A DNA stretch of 64,000 nt from Ottowia thiooxydans DSM 14619 (GCF_000422885.1 NZ_AUGX01000011.1:124001-188000), one strand, 5' to 3'; shown: positions 1 through 8,827, counted from the first letter of the stretch. Notes: generated from the letters alone by a model not told the origin. Made by a program: numbers and translations.

Positions 1-19
1 GGTTGCTTTTTAAGCCAAC

Positions 20-754
20 TCATCCAAGCTCACGGTCGGCGTATGGGGAGATGCCGCCGAGGTCATGCGTAAGGGCCAGCGCTTGACGCTGCACCATGGG
101 CAATAAGCGTTCCACTGCGGCTGGCGAAAACCGGTACAAGGGAATCACCAGCGAGATAGCGCCCAGAAGCCTGGTTCCGCGTGCAAAAACCGGGCACGCA
201 ATCGCTGCGCTTTCAGGATCCCGTTCCTTGCTGGTCACCGCGTACCCTTGCTTGCGGATCTGGTCGTAGGGCTTGCCTGTCATCGCCTCATCCAACGCGA
301 GAATCACCCGGCCTGCCGCGCCCTTGTCGAGCGGGAACATTTCACCCTCCAGCACATGTGTTCTCACAGTGCGCTGCGGCTGCACATGATGCAAGCACAC
401 GCGCCGGTCTCCCTCCCGAACATACAGCCCCGCGCATTCCTGCGAATCCGCAGCGAGTTGTCGCAGTAGCGGCAACGCGAAATCAGCCAGGCGAAACGAC
501 TGGCGATACATCTCCGCAAGTGGAAGCACCTTGGGGCCAACCACGTAACGCCCATCAGAGAGGCGCTTTACGAATCCAGCGGCGATCAAAGAATCCAGCA
601 ATCGCAAGATAGTGCTCTCGTAGAGCCCTGTGGTCGTTGCCAGGACAGCCAGAGATTGGCCCTCCGGTGCGTGCTCGAATGCCTGCAGCACTGCCAGCGC
701 GCGGTTGACTGCAGCGACACCTTCGGCCTTTTCGGGTTTGACGCTTTTTGTCAT
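20..754 (-). CDS. IclR-family transcriptional regulator
   Basis: This 244-residue protein is a DNA-binding regulator of the IclR family. Residues about 15-75 form the winged helix-turn-helix (AVNRALAVLQAF, then a recognition segment around ESTILRLLDSL). Residues about 80-240 match the IclR effector-binding domain, including the GAAGRVILA stretch. It is transcribed away from the thiolase-like operon starting at 846, with 91 bases between them. That space holds a good promoter and an inverted repeat for the operon, so it is the obvious local regulator. IclR proteins in this setting usually respond to an aromatic or organic-acid intermediate; the effector here is unknown. The ATG at 754 is the natural start. 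The gene ends 19 bases from the window edge and is complete. Confidence 0.93.
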   Translation of the reverse strand: MTKSVKPEKAEGVAAVNRALAVLQAFEHAPEGQSLAVLATTTGLYESTILRLLDSLIAAGFVKRLSDGRYVVGPKVLPLAEMYRQSFRLADFALPLLRQLAADSQECAGLYVREGDRRVCLHHVQPQRTVRTHVLEGEMFPLDKGAAGRVILALDEAMTGKPYDQIRKQGYAVTSKERDPESAAIACPVFARGTRLLGAISLVIPLYRFSPAAVERLLPMVQRQALALTHDLGGISPYADRELG

Positions 755-773
755 CGTGTGAGCGTTTTAGTGG

Positions 774-802
774 TTGACATCGGATTGATATGAAATTCTA
801 AT
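774..802 (+). promoter_or_regulatory. Sigma-70-type promoter of the thiolase-like operon
   Basis: A perfect -35 box TTGACA (774-779) is followed by a 17-base spacer and a -10 box TCTAAT (797-802), five of six to consensus. Transcription would begin near 809 and read into the ATG at 846. Confidence 0.65.
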
Positions 803-810
803 ACTCAAAA

Positions 811-831
811 AAATAGAAACCTCTTCTATTT
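811..831. promoter_or_regulatory. Inverted repeat, candidate IclR operator
   Basis: The arms AAATAGAA (811-818) and TTCTATTT (824-831) are perfectly complementary with a 5-base spacer. The element sits just at or after the predicted transcription start of the operon and between the two divergent genes. Its size and position fit a repressor site, and the adjacent IclR gene is the likely binder; that link is inference. Confidence 0.45.
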
Positions 832-845
832 ATTTGAGGAATGAG

Positions 846-2015
846 ATGAGCATACATGGAAGGGCGTACATCGTGGGCGCCTTTGAGCATCCCACCCGCA
901 AGGCGCCGCACACGTCGGTGGCTCAGCTGCACGCGGAAGTCGCACACGGCGCGCTGGTGGATGCCGGGTTGACGAAGGACGACGTAGACGGGTACTTTTG
1001 CTCGGCAGATGCCCCCGGCATGGGGCCGACCTCCATGGTCGAATACCTTAACCTTCGACCTCGTCATGTCGACTCGACAGACATTGGCGGAGCGTCCTAC
1101 ATCACATTGGTATCCCATGCGGCCCAGGCTATCGCTGCGGGGAAATGCAACGTCGCGCTGATCACTTTGGCAGGGCGCCCTCGTAGCGAAGGAGTCGCGA
1201 CAGGCACGACTCCCCGGGTGAGAAATCCCTCCCAGCCCGACTTCCAGTGGGAGTTTCCATACGGCATTGCCAATGCCAACGGGTACGCCTTGTGCGCCCG
1301 GCGACACATGTATGAGTACGGCACAACGAGTGAGCAGCTTGCCTGGATCAAGGTGGCCGCATCACATCATGCGCAACACAACCCGAACGCGATGCTTCGC
1401 AAGTTGGTGACGGTTGACGAGGTACTTCAATCACCAATGGTGGCAGACCCCTTGCACCGTTTGGATTGCTGTGTTGTGAGTGATGGTGGAGGCGCTCTCG
1501 TCATAGCCAGGCCCGAGATTGCGAGGAAGTTGAATCGCCCGCGGGTGAAGATTCTTGGGACTGGCGAGACCGTAAAACACACCAATGGAGGGGACATTGA
1601 TCTCACGTACTCGGGGGCGAAGTGGTCGGGCGCCCGAGCCTTCGCTGAGGCCGGTGTCACACCGCAGGACATTCAGTACGCGTCGATCTATGACAGCTTC
1701 ACCATCACCGTGTTGATGCAGCTAGAAGATTTGGGTTTTTGTGCTACAGGCAAAGGGGGGGATTTCGTCGCAGATGGCAACCTGATTTCCGGCGTAGGGC
1801 GCCTTCCGGTCAACACCGATGGTGGGGGACTATGCAACAACCATCCTGGCAACCGCGGAGGCATGACGAAAGTGATTGAGGCAGTTCGTCAACTTCGGGG
1901 TGAAGCCCATCCTGCTGTTCAAGTGGCGAACTGTTCTCTTGCGTTAGCCCAGGGTACGGGGGGTATGTTAGCCACGCGGCACGGTAGCGCCACCCTAATT
2001 TTGGAACGGGAGTGA
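846..2015 (+). CDS. Thiolase-like protein lacking the nucleophilic Cys (Ltp2-type aldolase candidate)
   Basis: The product has 389 residues and the SCP2-thiolase/lipid-transfer fold. The ATG at 846 is chosen over an upstream TTG at 834 because GAGGA lies five bases before it. Where the thiolase encoded at 9616-10752 has its nucleophile (NIDNACSSG), this protein reads TDIGGASY, so Cys is replaced by Gly near residue 82. The later NHPGNRGG and ALAQGTGG motifs remain. The gene is followed at once by a DUF35 zinc-ribbon protein. Known steroid side-chain aldolases of the Ltp2-DUF35 type share both traits and cleave acyl-CoA by retro-aldol chemistry. A true acetyl-CoA acetyltransferase role is therefore doubtful. 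The substrate is unknown, and CoA-transferase genes downstream suggest an organic acid. Confidence 0.85.
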   Translation: MSIHGRAYIVGAFEHPTRKAPHTSVAQLHAEVAHGALVDAGLTKDDVDGYFCSADAPGMGPTSMVEYLNLRPRHVDSTDIGGASYITLVSHAAQAIAAGKCNVALITLAGRPRSEGVATGTTPRVRNPSQPDFQWEFPYGIANANGYALCARRHMYEYGTTSEQLAWIKVAASHHAQHNPNAMLRKLVTVDEVLQSPMVADPLHRLDCCVVSDGGGALVIARPEIARKLNRPRVKILGTGETVKHTNGGDIDLTYSGAKWSGARAFAEAGVTPQDIQYASIYDSFTITVLMQLEDLGFCATGKGGDFVADGNLISGVGRLPVNTDGGGLCNNHPGNRGGMTKVIEAVRQLRGEAHPAVQVANCSLALAQGTGGMLATRHGSATLILERE

Positions 2016-2022
2016 TCTCCAG

Positions 2023-2448
2023 ATGTCTGAACCCACCAAATATTTAGCACCTTCCCCGATTCCCACGCCCGAGACCGAAAGTTTTTGGACCACTGCCCGT
2101 GAAGGCGTTTTCCTCGTGCCGCGTTGCCGAACGTGTGAGCGTGCGCATTGGTATCCACGCGCCATTTGTCCCCACTGCATGGGTAGCGATGTGACGCTGG
2201 AACCATCCACGGGTTTGGCGAAGGTGTACTCCTACACCGTGACGCGGCACGCAAGTCATCCGTTTGTATTGGCATATGTGACGTTGTCAGAGGGACCGTC
2301 GATGCTGACCCATTTGGTTGGTAAGGACCCTGACGCATGGAGCATTGGTGACGAAGTGCAAGTGCAGTTCCAGGCGACAGATGGCGACTATCCAATTCCA
2401 GTATTTGCTCCATATGTGGCGTCAACCCTTAAGGAGCGCTCTGCATGA
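2023..2448 (+). CDS. DUF35 Zn-ribbon/OB-fold protein
   Basis: This 141-residue protein has an N-terminal rubredoxin-like zinc ribbon with Cys35, Cys38, Cys49 and Cys52 (CRTC then CPHC), followed by an OB-fold (about residues 65-135, GLAKVYSYTVTRH onward). Such proteins form complexes with thiolase-superfamily enzymes and help bind the acyl-CoA substrate. The gene starts 7 bases after the thiolase-like gene and overlaps the next gene by 4 bases, so the three are co-translated. Pairing with a Cys-less thiolase-like protein matches the Ltp2-DUF35 arrangement. All four zinc ligands are intact, unlike the second DUF35 gene at 10749-11126. Confidence 0.9.
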   Translation: MSEPTKYLAPSPIPTPETESFWTTAREGVFLVPRCRTCERAHWYPRAICPHCMGSDVTLEPSTGLAKVYSYTVTRHASHPFVLAYVTLSEGPSMLTHLVGKDPDAWSIGDEVQVQFQATDGDYPIPVFAPYVASTLKERSA

Positions 2449-3119
2449 TCAATAAGATTTTTCCGAATCTGGAATCTGCTCTTGACGGCATTGGCGATGG
2501 CGCCGTCATCATGATCTCCGGGTTCGGTGGCGCCGGCCTTCCCTTCGAGCTGGTGAACGGCTTGCTCGAACGTGGACCACGCGATCTCACCATTGTGAGC
2601 AACAACGCAGGCAGTCAAGGCAAAGGAATAAGCAACCTGGTGCTTGGAGGACTGGTTAGCAAGGTCGTTTGTTCCTTTCCGCGTCAGCCCGGGTCCAACG
2701 CGTTCGACGACTTATACCGTGCTGGCAAGCTGGCCCTTGAGCTTGTACCGCAAGGCACTCTTGCAGAGCGTATTCGAGCAGCCGGTGCTGGCATCGCTGG
2801 GTTCTACACCCCCACTGGCGTGGGAACTGAACTCGCTCAGGGGAAGGAAAGCAAAGTGATCAACGGCGAAGAATTTCTTCTCGAATATCCGATTCATGCC
2901 GACTTCGCGCTGATCAAAGCAGACATGGCTGACAGGTGGGGAAATCTCACCTACAGAAGATCAGGACGCAACTTCGGCCCGCTCATGGCTGCAGCCGCAC
3001 GCTGCACGATCGCGCAGGCATCGCAACTGGTGGAACTGGGCGGAATTGATCCCGAGGCGGTCATCACCCCAGGAATCTATGTGCAAAGGGTAGTGCACGT
3101 CGAAGGTAGAAAAGCATGA
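2445..3119 (+). CDS. CoA-transferase subunit A (3-oxoacid type)
   Basis: The 224-residue product matches the alpha subunit of two-subunit 3-oxoacid/3-oxoadipate CoA-transferases. The glycine-rich start (MISGFGGAGLP, about residues 24-34) and length are typical. It transfers CoA from a donor such as succinyl-CoA to a carboxylic acid in the cytoplasm, working with the next gene. It overlaps the DUF35 gene and the subunit B gene by 4 bases each (ATGA junctions), which indicates translational coupling and equal expression. The acid substrate cannot be told from sequence; the operon suggests it feeds the thiolase-like/DUF35 pair. Confidence 0.92.
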   Translation: MINKIFPNLESALDGIGDGAVIMISGFGGAGLPFELVNGLLERGPRDLTIVSNNAGSQGKGISNLVLGGLVSKVVCSFPRQPGSNAFDDLYRAGKLALELVPQGTLAERIRAAGAGIAGFYTPTGVGTELAQGKESKVINGEEFLLEYPIHADFALIKADMADRWGNLTYRRSGRNFGPLMAAAARCTIAQASQLVELGGIDPEAVITPGIYVQRVVHVEGRKA

Positions 3120-3772
3120 CCTCAGCATTCACGTACACCCCTAGAACATCCGCTCAGATCGCTGAGGCCATAGTTAAAGATATCCCTGAAGGCGCGTACG
3201 TCAATTTGGGAATCGGCTTGCCGATGATGATTGCCAACTGCCTTCCCGCCGATCGAGAAATCATCATCCAAAGCGAGAACGGAATTTTGGGCATGGGTCC
3301 ACTTGCGCAGGGTGATGAGGTAGATACCGAGCTTGTCAATGCTGGCAAGCAGAACGTGACATTGCTTCCGGGTGGAGCCATCTTCCACCACGGTGATTCA
3401 TTCTCAATGATTCGGGGTGGCCACCTGGATATTTGCGTACTGGGCGCATTCCAGGTTTCCAGCCGCGGAGATCTCGCGAACTGGCGAACGCTTGATCGCG
3501 ACGCTATCCCTGCGGTTGGGGGGGCGATGGACCTTGCCAGAGGCGCAAAGCAAGTGTTCGTCATGATGGAGCACCGCACCAAACGAGGCGAATCCAAGCT
3601 CGTGGAGCGCTGCTCGTATCCGTTGACCGGTGTCGGTGTGGTCGACCGGATCTACACCGATCTGGCCACCCTTGAGGTGACTCCCCACGGACTGAGAGTC
3701 TTAGACCGGGTACCCGGTCTGTCGCATTCAGAACTTGAAGAAATTTCCCAACTAAATCTAATGGAGACATGA
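3116..3772 (+). CDS. CoA-transferase subunit B (3-oxoacid type)
   Basis: This 218-residue beta subunit carries the family signature QSENGILG, with the catalytic glutamate at about residue 54, which forms the glutamyl-CoA thioester intermediate. The length is normal for the family. It overlaps subunit A by 4 bases and lies 3 bases before a Bug receptor gene. Together the two subunits form the active enzyme. Acetoacetate, 3-oxoadipate or another short acid are possible acceptors, and context does not decide between them. Confidence 0.93.
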   Translation: MTSAFTYTPRTSAQIAEAIVKDIPEGAYVNLGIGLPMMIANCLPADREIIIQSENGILGMGPLAQGDEVDTELVNAGKQNVTLLPGGAIFHHGDSFSMIRGGHLDICVLGAFQVSSRGDLANWRTLDRDAIPAVGGAMDLARGAKQVFVMMEHRTKRGESKLVERCSYPLTGVGVVDRIYTDLATLEVTPHGLRVLDRVPGLSHSELEEISQLNLMET

Positions 3773-3775
3773 AGC

Positions 3776-4768
3776 ATGAGCAACCGCGTAACCCGTCAGC
3801 TATTTTTGCGTGCGATCTCAATCACTTTGGCCGGAGCCGCACTGAGCGTACCGCTGTCGGCGAAGGCCGCAGACTACCCAACTCGGCCCGTGCGTATCGT
3901 GGTCGGATTCACACCGGGTGGAAGCGGTGATGCCGTAGCGCGCCTCATTGCGCAGTCCTTCAGTACGATCATGGGCCAATCGTTTATCGTGGAGAACAGG
4001 GCAGGAGCGAATGGAAACCTTGCAACCGACATGGTGCGGCGCGCAGAGCCTGATGGCTATACGCTTTTCTACACGTCCATTGGTCACGCAACCAATCCAT
4101 CGTTGTACAAAGACGCTCGCTACGACCCCGTCAAGGATTTCACGCCAATCGGTCAAGTGCTGAGTGCGCCTAACGTTCTCGTGGTTCCGGCCAACTCGCC
4201 GTTCAAGACGGTTCAGGACCTGATCAATTTTGCAAAGGAAAATCCTGGGAAGCTGAACTTTGCCTCCTCGGGTGTGGGTGCCTCCGTGCATCTTTCCGGT
4301 GAGATGTTCAAGTACTACGCCAAGATTGACATGATGCACATCCCTTACAAGGGATCTGGAAACCTCATGCCTGATCTGATTTCCGGTAACGTGTCGCTCG
4401 CGTTTCCCAATCTGCCAACGGCAGTTCCTCTGGTGAAGAGAGGCCAGCTGCGCGCTCTAGGCATCACTATGAACAAGCGCAGCGCAGCAGCACCTGACAT
4501 CCCCACCATTGCGGAGTCAGGACTGCCCGCATATGACATGTCTACTTGGTACGGGCTGATTGCCCCGGCCAATTTACCTGCGGACATTCAAAAGAAGCTC
4601 AATGAGGCACTGCTCAAGACCTTGAACAATCCGGAGATCCGATCAAAACTCATTGCGCAAGGGATGGACCCCAAACCAAGCTCCCCTGAAGAGTTTGCGA
4701 AATTCGTTGGAGACGAAACTCAGCGCTGGGCAACCCTGCTGAAGTCTATGAACATCTCAGCCAATTGA
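3776..4768 (+). CDS. Bug/TctC-family periplasmic tricarboxylate receptor
   Basis: The 330-residue protein begins with a signal peptide of about 31 residues (a short basic start, a hydrophobic run, cleavage near AKA-ADYP). It continues with the Bug-family landmark PTRPVRIVVGFTPGGSGD. Bug proteins bind carboxylates or amides in the periplasm. Some deliver them to a TctAB transporter, while many in Burkholderiales are orphans of unknown output. No TctA or TctB gene occurs in the window. It is the last gene of the thiolase-like/DUF35/CoA-transferase operon, so its ligand is probably the acid degraded there. Confidence 0.93.
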   Translation: MSNRVTRQLFLRAISITLAGAALSVPLSAKAADYPTRPVRIVVGFTPGGSGDAVARLIAQSFSTIMGQSFIVENRAGANGNLATDMVRRAEPDGYTLFYTSIGHATNPSLYKDARYDPVKDFTPIGQVLSAPNVLVVPANSPFKTVQDLINFAKENPGKLNFASSGVGASVHLSGEMFKYYAKIDMMHIPYKGSGNLMPDLISGNVSLAFPNLPTAVPLVKRGQLRALGITMNKRSAAAPDIPTIAESGLPAYDMSTWYGLIAPANLPADIQKKLNEALLKTLNNPEIRSKLIAQGMDPKPSSPEEFAKFVGDETQRWATLLKSMNISAN

Positions 4769-4869
4769 ATGCAGAGCGCTGAACTACCCCGTTGACAATC
4801 AAGACGGTGTGTTCGACGCGGTAGTATGGGGTGACTTCTCACTAGAATAAACCCTGGAGGATCTGCGCC

Positions 4870-5781
4870 ATGGAGCATCGCGTTATCGACCTAGGGGGAG
4901 TGCGGATCACCCGTGTGGTGGAATCCGAGGGGCCGTTGCTGCGCCCCGCAGAGATCTTTCCCGATTCGACCCCGGAAATCATCCAGGCCAATCTCGATTG
5001 GCTGGTACCCCGTTTCTACGACGCGCAGACGGATCGCCTGATCATCAGCATTCAGTCGTTTCTTCTGGAGACCGAGGGCCGGCGGATCCTGGTCGATACC
5101 TGTGTCGGTGATTGCAAGGATCGCGCGCGATCCGATTTTCACCAGCAGAGCTGGGGTTGGCTAGATGGATTGCGCAGCGCTGGCGTATCGCCAGAGCAGA
5201 TCGACATAGCGGTGTCCACGCACCTCCACGTGGACCATGTGGGTTGTCACACCCGCCTCGAAGGCGATCGCTGGGTGCCGACTTTCCCAAACGCCCGCTA
5301 TCTGTTCACCCACCCCGAATGGGAGTACTGGAAAAACAACGAGGGGCACCCAGCGCTCGTGCGCTCGGGCGACTACATCGGAGACTCAGTCTGGCCGCTG
5401 TTCCACGCCGGCGTGGCCGATCTCGTGCCCATGGATCACGAAATCATCCCTGGCGTGCGCTTGGTGCCGCTGCCCGGCCACACACCGGGGCACGTTGGCA
5501 TCGCAGTCGAAGGCACGCTCAAAGATGCGTTCCTTACAGCGGATCTGTTCCACCACCCGCTGCAATGTTGTTATCCCCACTGGAACACCCGGTTCTGCCT
5601 CGCGCCGGAGGAGTCCCGAGCCACCCGCCAAGCGGTCATGGAGCGTTGCGCGAACGAAGGTACGCTACTGATGCCCGCGCATTTTCCTGCACCTAACGCG
5701 GGTCGGCTGAAGCACGCTTCCGCGGATGATCCTAAGGGGCACACTGATCACGTGTATTGCTACACGTTCGAGGATGAGTGA
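4870..5781 (+). CDS. Metallo-beta-lactamase-fold hydrolase
   Basis: This 303-residue protein has the MBL metal motif THLHVDHVG (His118, His120, Asp122, His123), a third histidine in PGHTPGHVG near residue 204, an Asp in TADLFHH and a late His in MPAHFP. All ligands for a binuclear zinc site are present. Family members hydrolyse lactones, thioesters and related esters. The start has a good ribosome site, GGAGG at 4856-4860. It follows the CoA-transferase operon after 101 bases and may be transcribed with it. A lactone or CoA-thioester substrate would fit, but the true substrate is not visible. No signal peptide is seen. Confidence 0.9.
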   Translation: MEHRVIDLGGVRITRVVESEGPLLRPAEIFPDSTPEIIQANLDWLVPRFYDAQTDRLIISIQSFLLETEGRRILVDTCVGDCKDRARSDFHQQSWGWLDGLRSAGVSPEQIDIAVSTHLHVDHVGCHTRLEGDRWVPTFPNARYLFTHPEWEYWKNNEGHPALVRSGDYIGDSVWPLFHAGVADLVPMDHEIIPGVRLVPLPGHTPGHVGIAVEGTLKDAFLTADLFHHPLQCCYPHWNTRFCLAPEESRATRQAVMERCANEGTLLMPAHFPAPNAGRLKHASADDPKGHTDHVYCYTFEDE

Positions 5782-5847
5782 TTTCGGGTGTTCGGATTTT
5801 TGTCGAGGGAGCAGTGGCAGGGGCCCCGAAAGTGAGGTCTGCGATGT

Positions 5848-6624
5848 TCAACGGCCTTCAAAACGCGGTTGGCGCTTTTCTGCGAATGCACGGCGCCCTT
5901 CAATCCGGTCCTCGGAGTTGCGCAGGACGCCGAAAGTTTGCTGTTCTAGTTCGAGTCCGGCAGCAAGCGGTAATTGGCCTCCAACCTGCGCAAGCTTCTT
6001 CACGGCTACAACGGCGAGCGGTGCATTCGCGGCAATCTTGCCGGCCATGGAGCGCGCGACGTTCAACAGGTCCTGAGGTTCGACCACCTTGCTTATTAGG
6101 CCGATGCGAAGGGCTTCCGAGGCATCTATCCGCTCGCCTGTCAACAGCATCCACATGGCGTCGGACTGTCCAATCGCACGTACGATGCGTTGCGTACCGC
6201 CGCCACCGGGAATGCTGCCAATGCAGACTTCCGGCAACCCGAACATTGCGTTGCTTGAGGCGATGCGAATGTCGCAAAGCATGGCCAGTTCGAGCCCGCC
6301 GCCCAGCGCAAAACCATTGATAGCTGCGATCATCGGTTTTTGCGTCTGTAGCGTTGAAACGACTGGAATGCCGGTTTGGGGTCCAAAGTGGAGTTCAGCG
6401 AAACTCTCCTGTGGGGGCATGGTTTTCTTAAGATCAGCACCCGTGCAAAAAGCCCGCTCCCCCGTACCCGTGAGAATGCCCACCCGCACATCCTTGCGTG
6501 CCGAGATCTCGCACCATGCATCGTGCAATTGCTGTGCAGACTCCGGATCGATAGCATTCATCGCTTCGGGGCGATTCAGCGTCACGGTTGCGATGAAATC
6601 CTGTATTTCGATGCTTACCGGCAT
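5848..6624 (-). CDS. Enoyl-CoA hydratase/isomerase-family protein
   Basis: The 258-residue protein is a crotonase with the oxyanion-hole segment GFALGGGLELA (about residues 104-114) and the GLPEV motif with Glu132. The second catalytic glutamate of classical hydratases, found in an AMEM context, is replaced by Trp158 (DAMWML). The activity may therefore be isomerase, hydrolase or ring-opening rather than simple hydration. It is the last gene of the leftward operon, one base after the CaiB-type transferase gene. Its end faces the metallo-hydrolase gene across 66 bases. Confidence 0.9.
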   Translation of the reverse strand: MPVSIEIQDFIATVTLNRPEAMNAIDPESAQQLHDAWCEISARKDVRVGILTGTGERAFCTGADLKKTMPPQESFAELHFGPQTGIPVVSTLQTQKPMIAAINGFALGGGLELAMLCDIRIASSNAMFGLPEVCIGSIPGGGGTQRIVRAIGQSDAMWMLLTGERIDASEALRIGLISKVVEPQDLLNVARSMAGKIAANAPLAVVAVKKLAQVGGQLPLAAGLELEQQTFGVLRNSEDRIEGRRAFAEKRQPRFEGR

Positions 6625-6625
6625 G

Positions 6626-7819
6626 TCATTTCTCCTCTCGGGCCGCTGGCAGTGATTCGCCAGGAAAACGATCCAATGAAATTCCCGCTTCTACCAATAT
6701 TTCGTGTGTGTGCTCTCCGACCAGGGGCGCAGGTCGACGTGGTGGCGTTACCTCGCCCACAGCTCTCAAGGGCGTTCGTGCAAACATCAAATCTCCGGCC
6801 TCCGGATGCCGCACCGTTTCCCGCAGATTGGCGCTGATGAAAGCCGGCGAGTTGACTACTTCCGAGTAGTCGTTGATTGGCGCGCAAATAATGTCAGCTG
6901 CTTCAAAAAGAGTCAGCCAATCGCTTCGCGGGCGCTGAGTCATGCGCTCTTCCAGGAGCTGGATCAACTCCTGGCGGTGTGCGATCCTTCCCGAAAGATC
7001 GAGGAAGCGGGAGTCGACAAGAAGATCTGTACGCTCAAGCACCTTGCACAGTGCTTCCCACCGCGAGGGGTGATAGGCCGCGAGCATGACCCAGCCGTCC
7101 TCGCAGCGGACCGCTTCATTTGGTGAAGCGTAGGGTGCGGCGCTTCCTATGCGTTCTGGCGTGACGCCATCAGCGAAATAGGTGGCGAATGCCATCTGTT
7201 GCATAGCGACGGCGGAGGCGAACATGCCGATGTCGATCCATTGTCCGGACCCGTCGAGATTGCGTCGTGCCAGCGCTCCAAGCACGCCAATGCTGGCGAT
7301 GTAGCCGGTCACCATATCTACGATAGGAACCTGCACCTTGCAAGGCGGCGAGCCAGGAAGACCCGTCACACTCATCAGGCCCGAGACGGCTTGCAGGACG
7401 CCATCGACACCGGGCTTGTGCTTCCATGCACCCTCTTGACCGTAAGCAGAGATAGAGCAATAGATGACGCTCGCATTGCGTTGACGAACGTCTTCGTAGC
7501 CAAGCCCGAGCCGTTGCATTACGCCTGGTCGAAAGCTTTCAACGACTATGTCCGCTTCGGCGGCCAGCTGAAGGGCAGCTGCTCGATGCTGCGGGTCTTT
7601 CAGGTCAAGTGCGATGCTGCGCTTGTTTCCGTTGAGCGCCATAAAGCCCAGGCTCTGCCCTTCCACGAAGGGGGCCAGCGCGCGGCACAGCTCCCCTTGT
7701 GGAGCTTCTATTTTCACGACATCGGCGCCGAGGTCAGCAAGCGTCTGAGTGCAAAGTGGTCCGGCCGCGACTTGCGTGAAATCGACGACCCGCATTCCGG
7801 AAAGAGAGCTCCGAAGCAT
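6626..7819 (-). CDS. CaiB/BaiF-family (type III) CoA-transferase
   Basis: The 397-residue protein begins with the family pattern LSGMRVVDFTQVAAGPLCTQ and has the GADVVKIE nucleotide-handling segment. The probable catalytic aspartate is Asp168 (PIVDMVTG). Class III enzymes move CoA between carboxylic acids through an aspartyl-CoA intermediate, or racemise acyl-CoAs. The ATG at 7819 follows a purine-rich ribosome site (GAGGGGA). It lies between the Bug receptor and the crotonase in a six-gene leftward operon. It probably activates the acid bound by that receptor, which is inference from position. Confidence 0.93.
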   Translation of the reverse strand: MLRSSLSGMRVVDFTQVAAGPLCTQTLADLGADVVKIEAPQGELCRALAPFVEGQSLGFMALNGNKRSIALDLKDPQHRAAALQLAAEADIVVESFRPGVMQRLGLGYEDVRQRNASVIYCSISAYGQEGAWKHKPGVDGVLQAVSGLMSVTGLPGSPPCKVQVPIVDMVTGYIASIGVLGALARRNLDGSGQWIDIGMFASAVAMQQMAFATYFADGVTPERIGSAAPYASPNEAVRCEDGWVMLAAYHPSRWEALCKVLERTDLLVDSRFLDLSGRIAHRQELIQLLEERMTQRPRSDWLTLFEAADIICAPINDYSEVVNSPAFISANLRETVRHPEAGDLMFARTPLRAVGEVTPPRRPAPLVGEHTHEILVEAGISLDRFPGESLPAAREEK

Positions 7820-7831
7820 GTTGTTGTCCCC

Positions 7832-8803
7832 TCAGCCGCCGCGGAGATTGTTCTCGCGGATCACCTTCGTCCACTTCGCCGTGTCTTCCGTCAGTGCACG
7901 CTGCGCCTCTGCCGGCGACAGAAGCAGAGGTTCAAAACCACTCTTGAGGAAGGATTCGGTCAGCGCCGGCGTACGCAGCGTCTTGTCGATCGCGACGCGC
8001 AACTGGTCGATGATCGGTTGAGGGGTCCCCGTCGGTACGGTGACATGCCACCAATAACCAGCGCTAAAGCCTGGCACACCACTCTCGCTGATGGTCGGGA
8101 TTTCGGGTGCCAGCGCGGAGCGCTGGGCACTGGCGACACCAAGGATTTTCAGCTTGCCTTGACGAGCAAACGCCAAGGCGGATGGCAGGCCCAATATTGC
8201 CAGCGGCACGTGGCCGCCAATCAGATCGGTCAGCGCTTGAGAAGTACCCTTGTACGGAACATGCACCAGTGAGATGCCGGTCTTTTCGGCCAAGTAGATG
8301 CCTGCCAGGTGATGTGGGGAGGCAGTACCAGGTGATGCATAGTTGATTGGCGCCGCGCCTTTGGTTTGAGCAATGGCAAGTAACTCTCGCATCGTCTTGG
8401 CAGACAGGCTCGGACCCGCTGCCAGTACGATCGGAACTGTCGCCAGCGTGGCAACAAAGGATAGATCCGTGTTCGGGTTGAACGGGAGCTTTTCGTACAG
8501 CAATGGGAGCGTGGGGTCACTGCTTCCACCTACTCCGACTGTGTAGCCGTCTGGGCGAGAGCGAGCCAGCTCGGCAAGGCCAATGGTCGTGCCTGCACCT
8601 GCCTTGTTATCGATCACGAAGGGTTGTCCCATTGACGTGGCAACCCGTTCAAACACCGCACGCGCTACGGTGTCGGTTCCGCCGCCCGGAGGATAAGGGA
8701 CGATGACCCGTACTGGCCGCACAGGGTAGCTGTCTGCCAACGCGGGGCTGAGTGGCGCAAACATTGCCGCCGCAGCGGCCATTGAGAATTCTCTTCTTTT
8801 CAT
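7832..8803 (-). CDS. Bug/TctC-family periplasmic tricarboxylate receptor
   Basis: The 323-residue product has a signal peptide with an N-terminal twin-basic-like start MKRREFSMAAAAA and cleavage near ALA-DSYP, followed by YPVRPVRVIVPYPPGGGTD typical of Bug proteins. It should bind an organic acid in the periplasm. It is encoded between the SDR gene (8828-9601) and the CaiB-type transferase (6626-7819), with short gaps of 24 and 12 bases. No transporter membrane component is encoded nearby, so it may act as a sensor or share a distant TctAB. Confidence 0.93.
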   Translation of the reverse strand: MKRREFSMAAAAAMFAPLSPALADSYPVRPVRVIVPYPPGGGTDTVARAVFERVATSMGQPFVIDNKAGAGTTIGLAELARSRPDGYTVGVGGSSDPTLPLLYEKLPFNPNTDLSFVATLATVPIVLAAGPSLSAKTMRELLAIAQTKGAAPINYASPGTASPHHLAGIYLAEKTGISLVHVPYKGTSQALTDLIGGHVPLAILGLPSALAFARQGKLKILGVASAQRSALAPEIPTISESGVPGFSAGYWWHVTVPTGTPQPIIDQLRVAIDKTLRTPALTESFLKSGFEPLLLSPAEAQRALTEDTAKWTKVIRENNLRGG

Positions 8804-8827
8804 GGGATGTCTCCTGAATATTGGATA

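Noticed and set aside
4792-4827. TTGACA upstream of the metallo-hydrolase gene as a promoter
   Set aside because: The nearest -10-like TAGTAT is 24 bases away, too far for a sigma-70 promoter.
7199-8272. Long plus-strand open frame opposite the CaiB and Bug genes
   Set aside because: It has no recognisable motif and is antisense to two well-supported genes; GC-rich codon bias creates such open frames.
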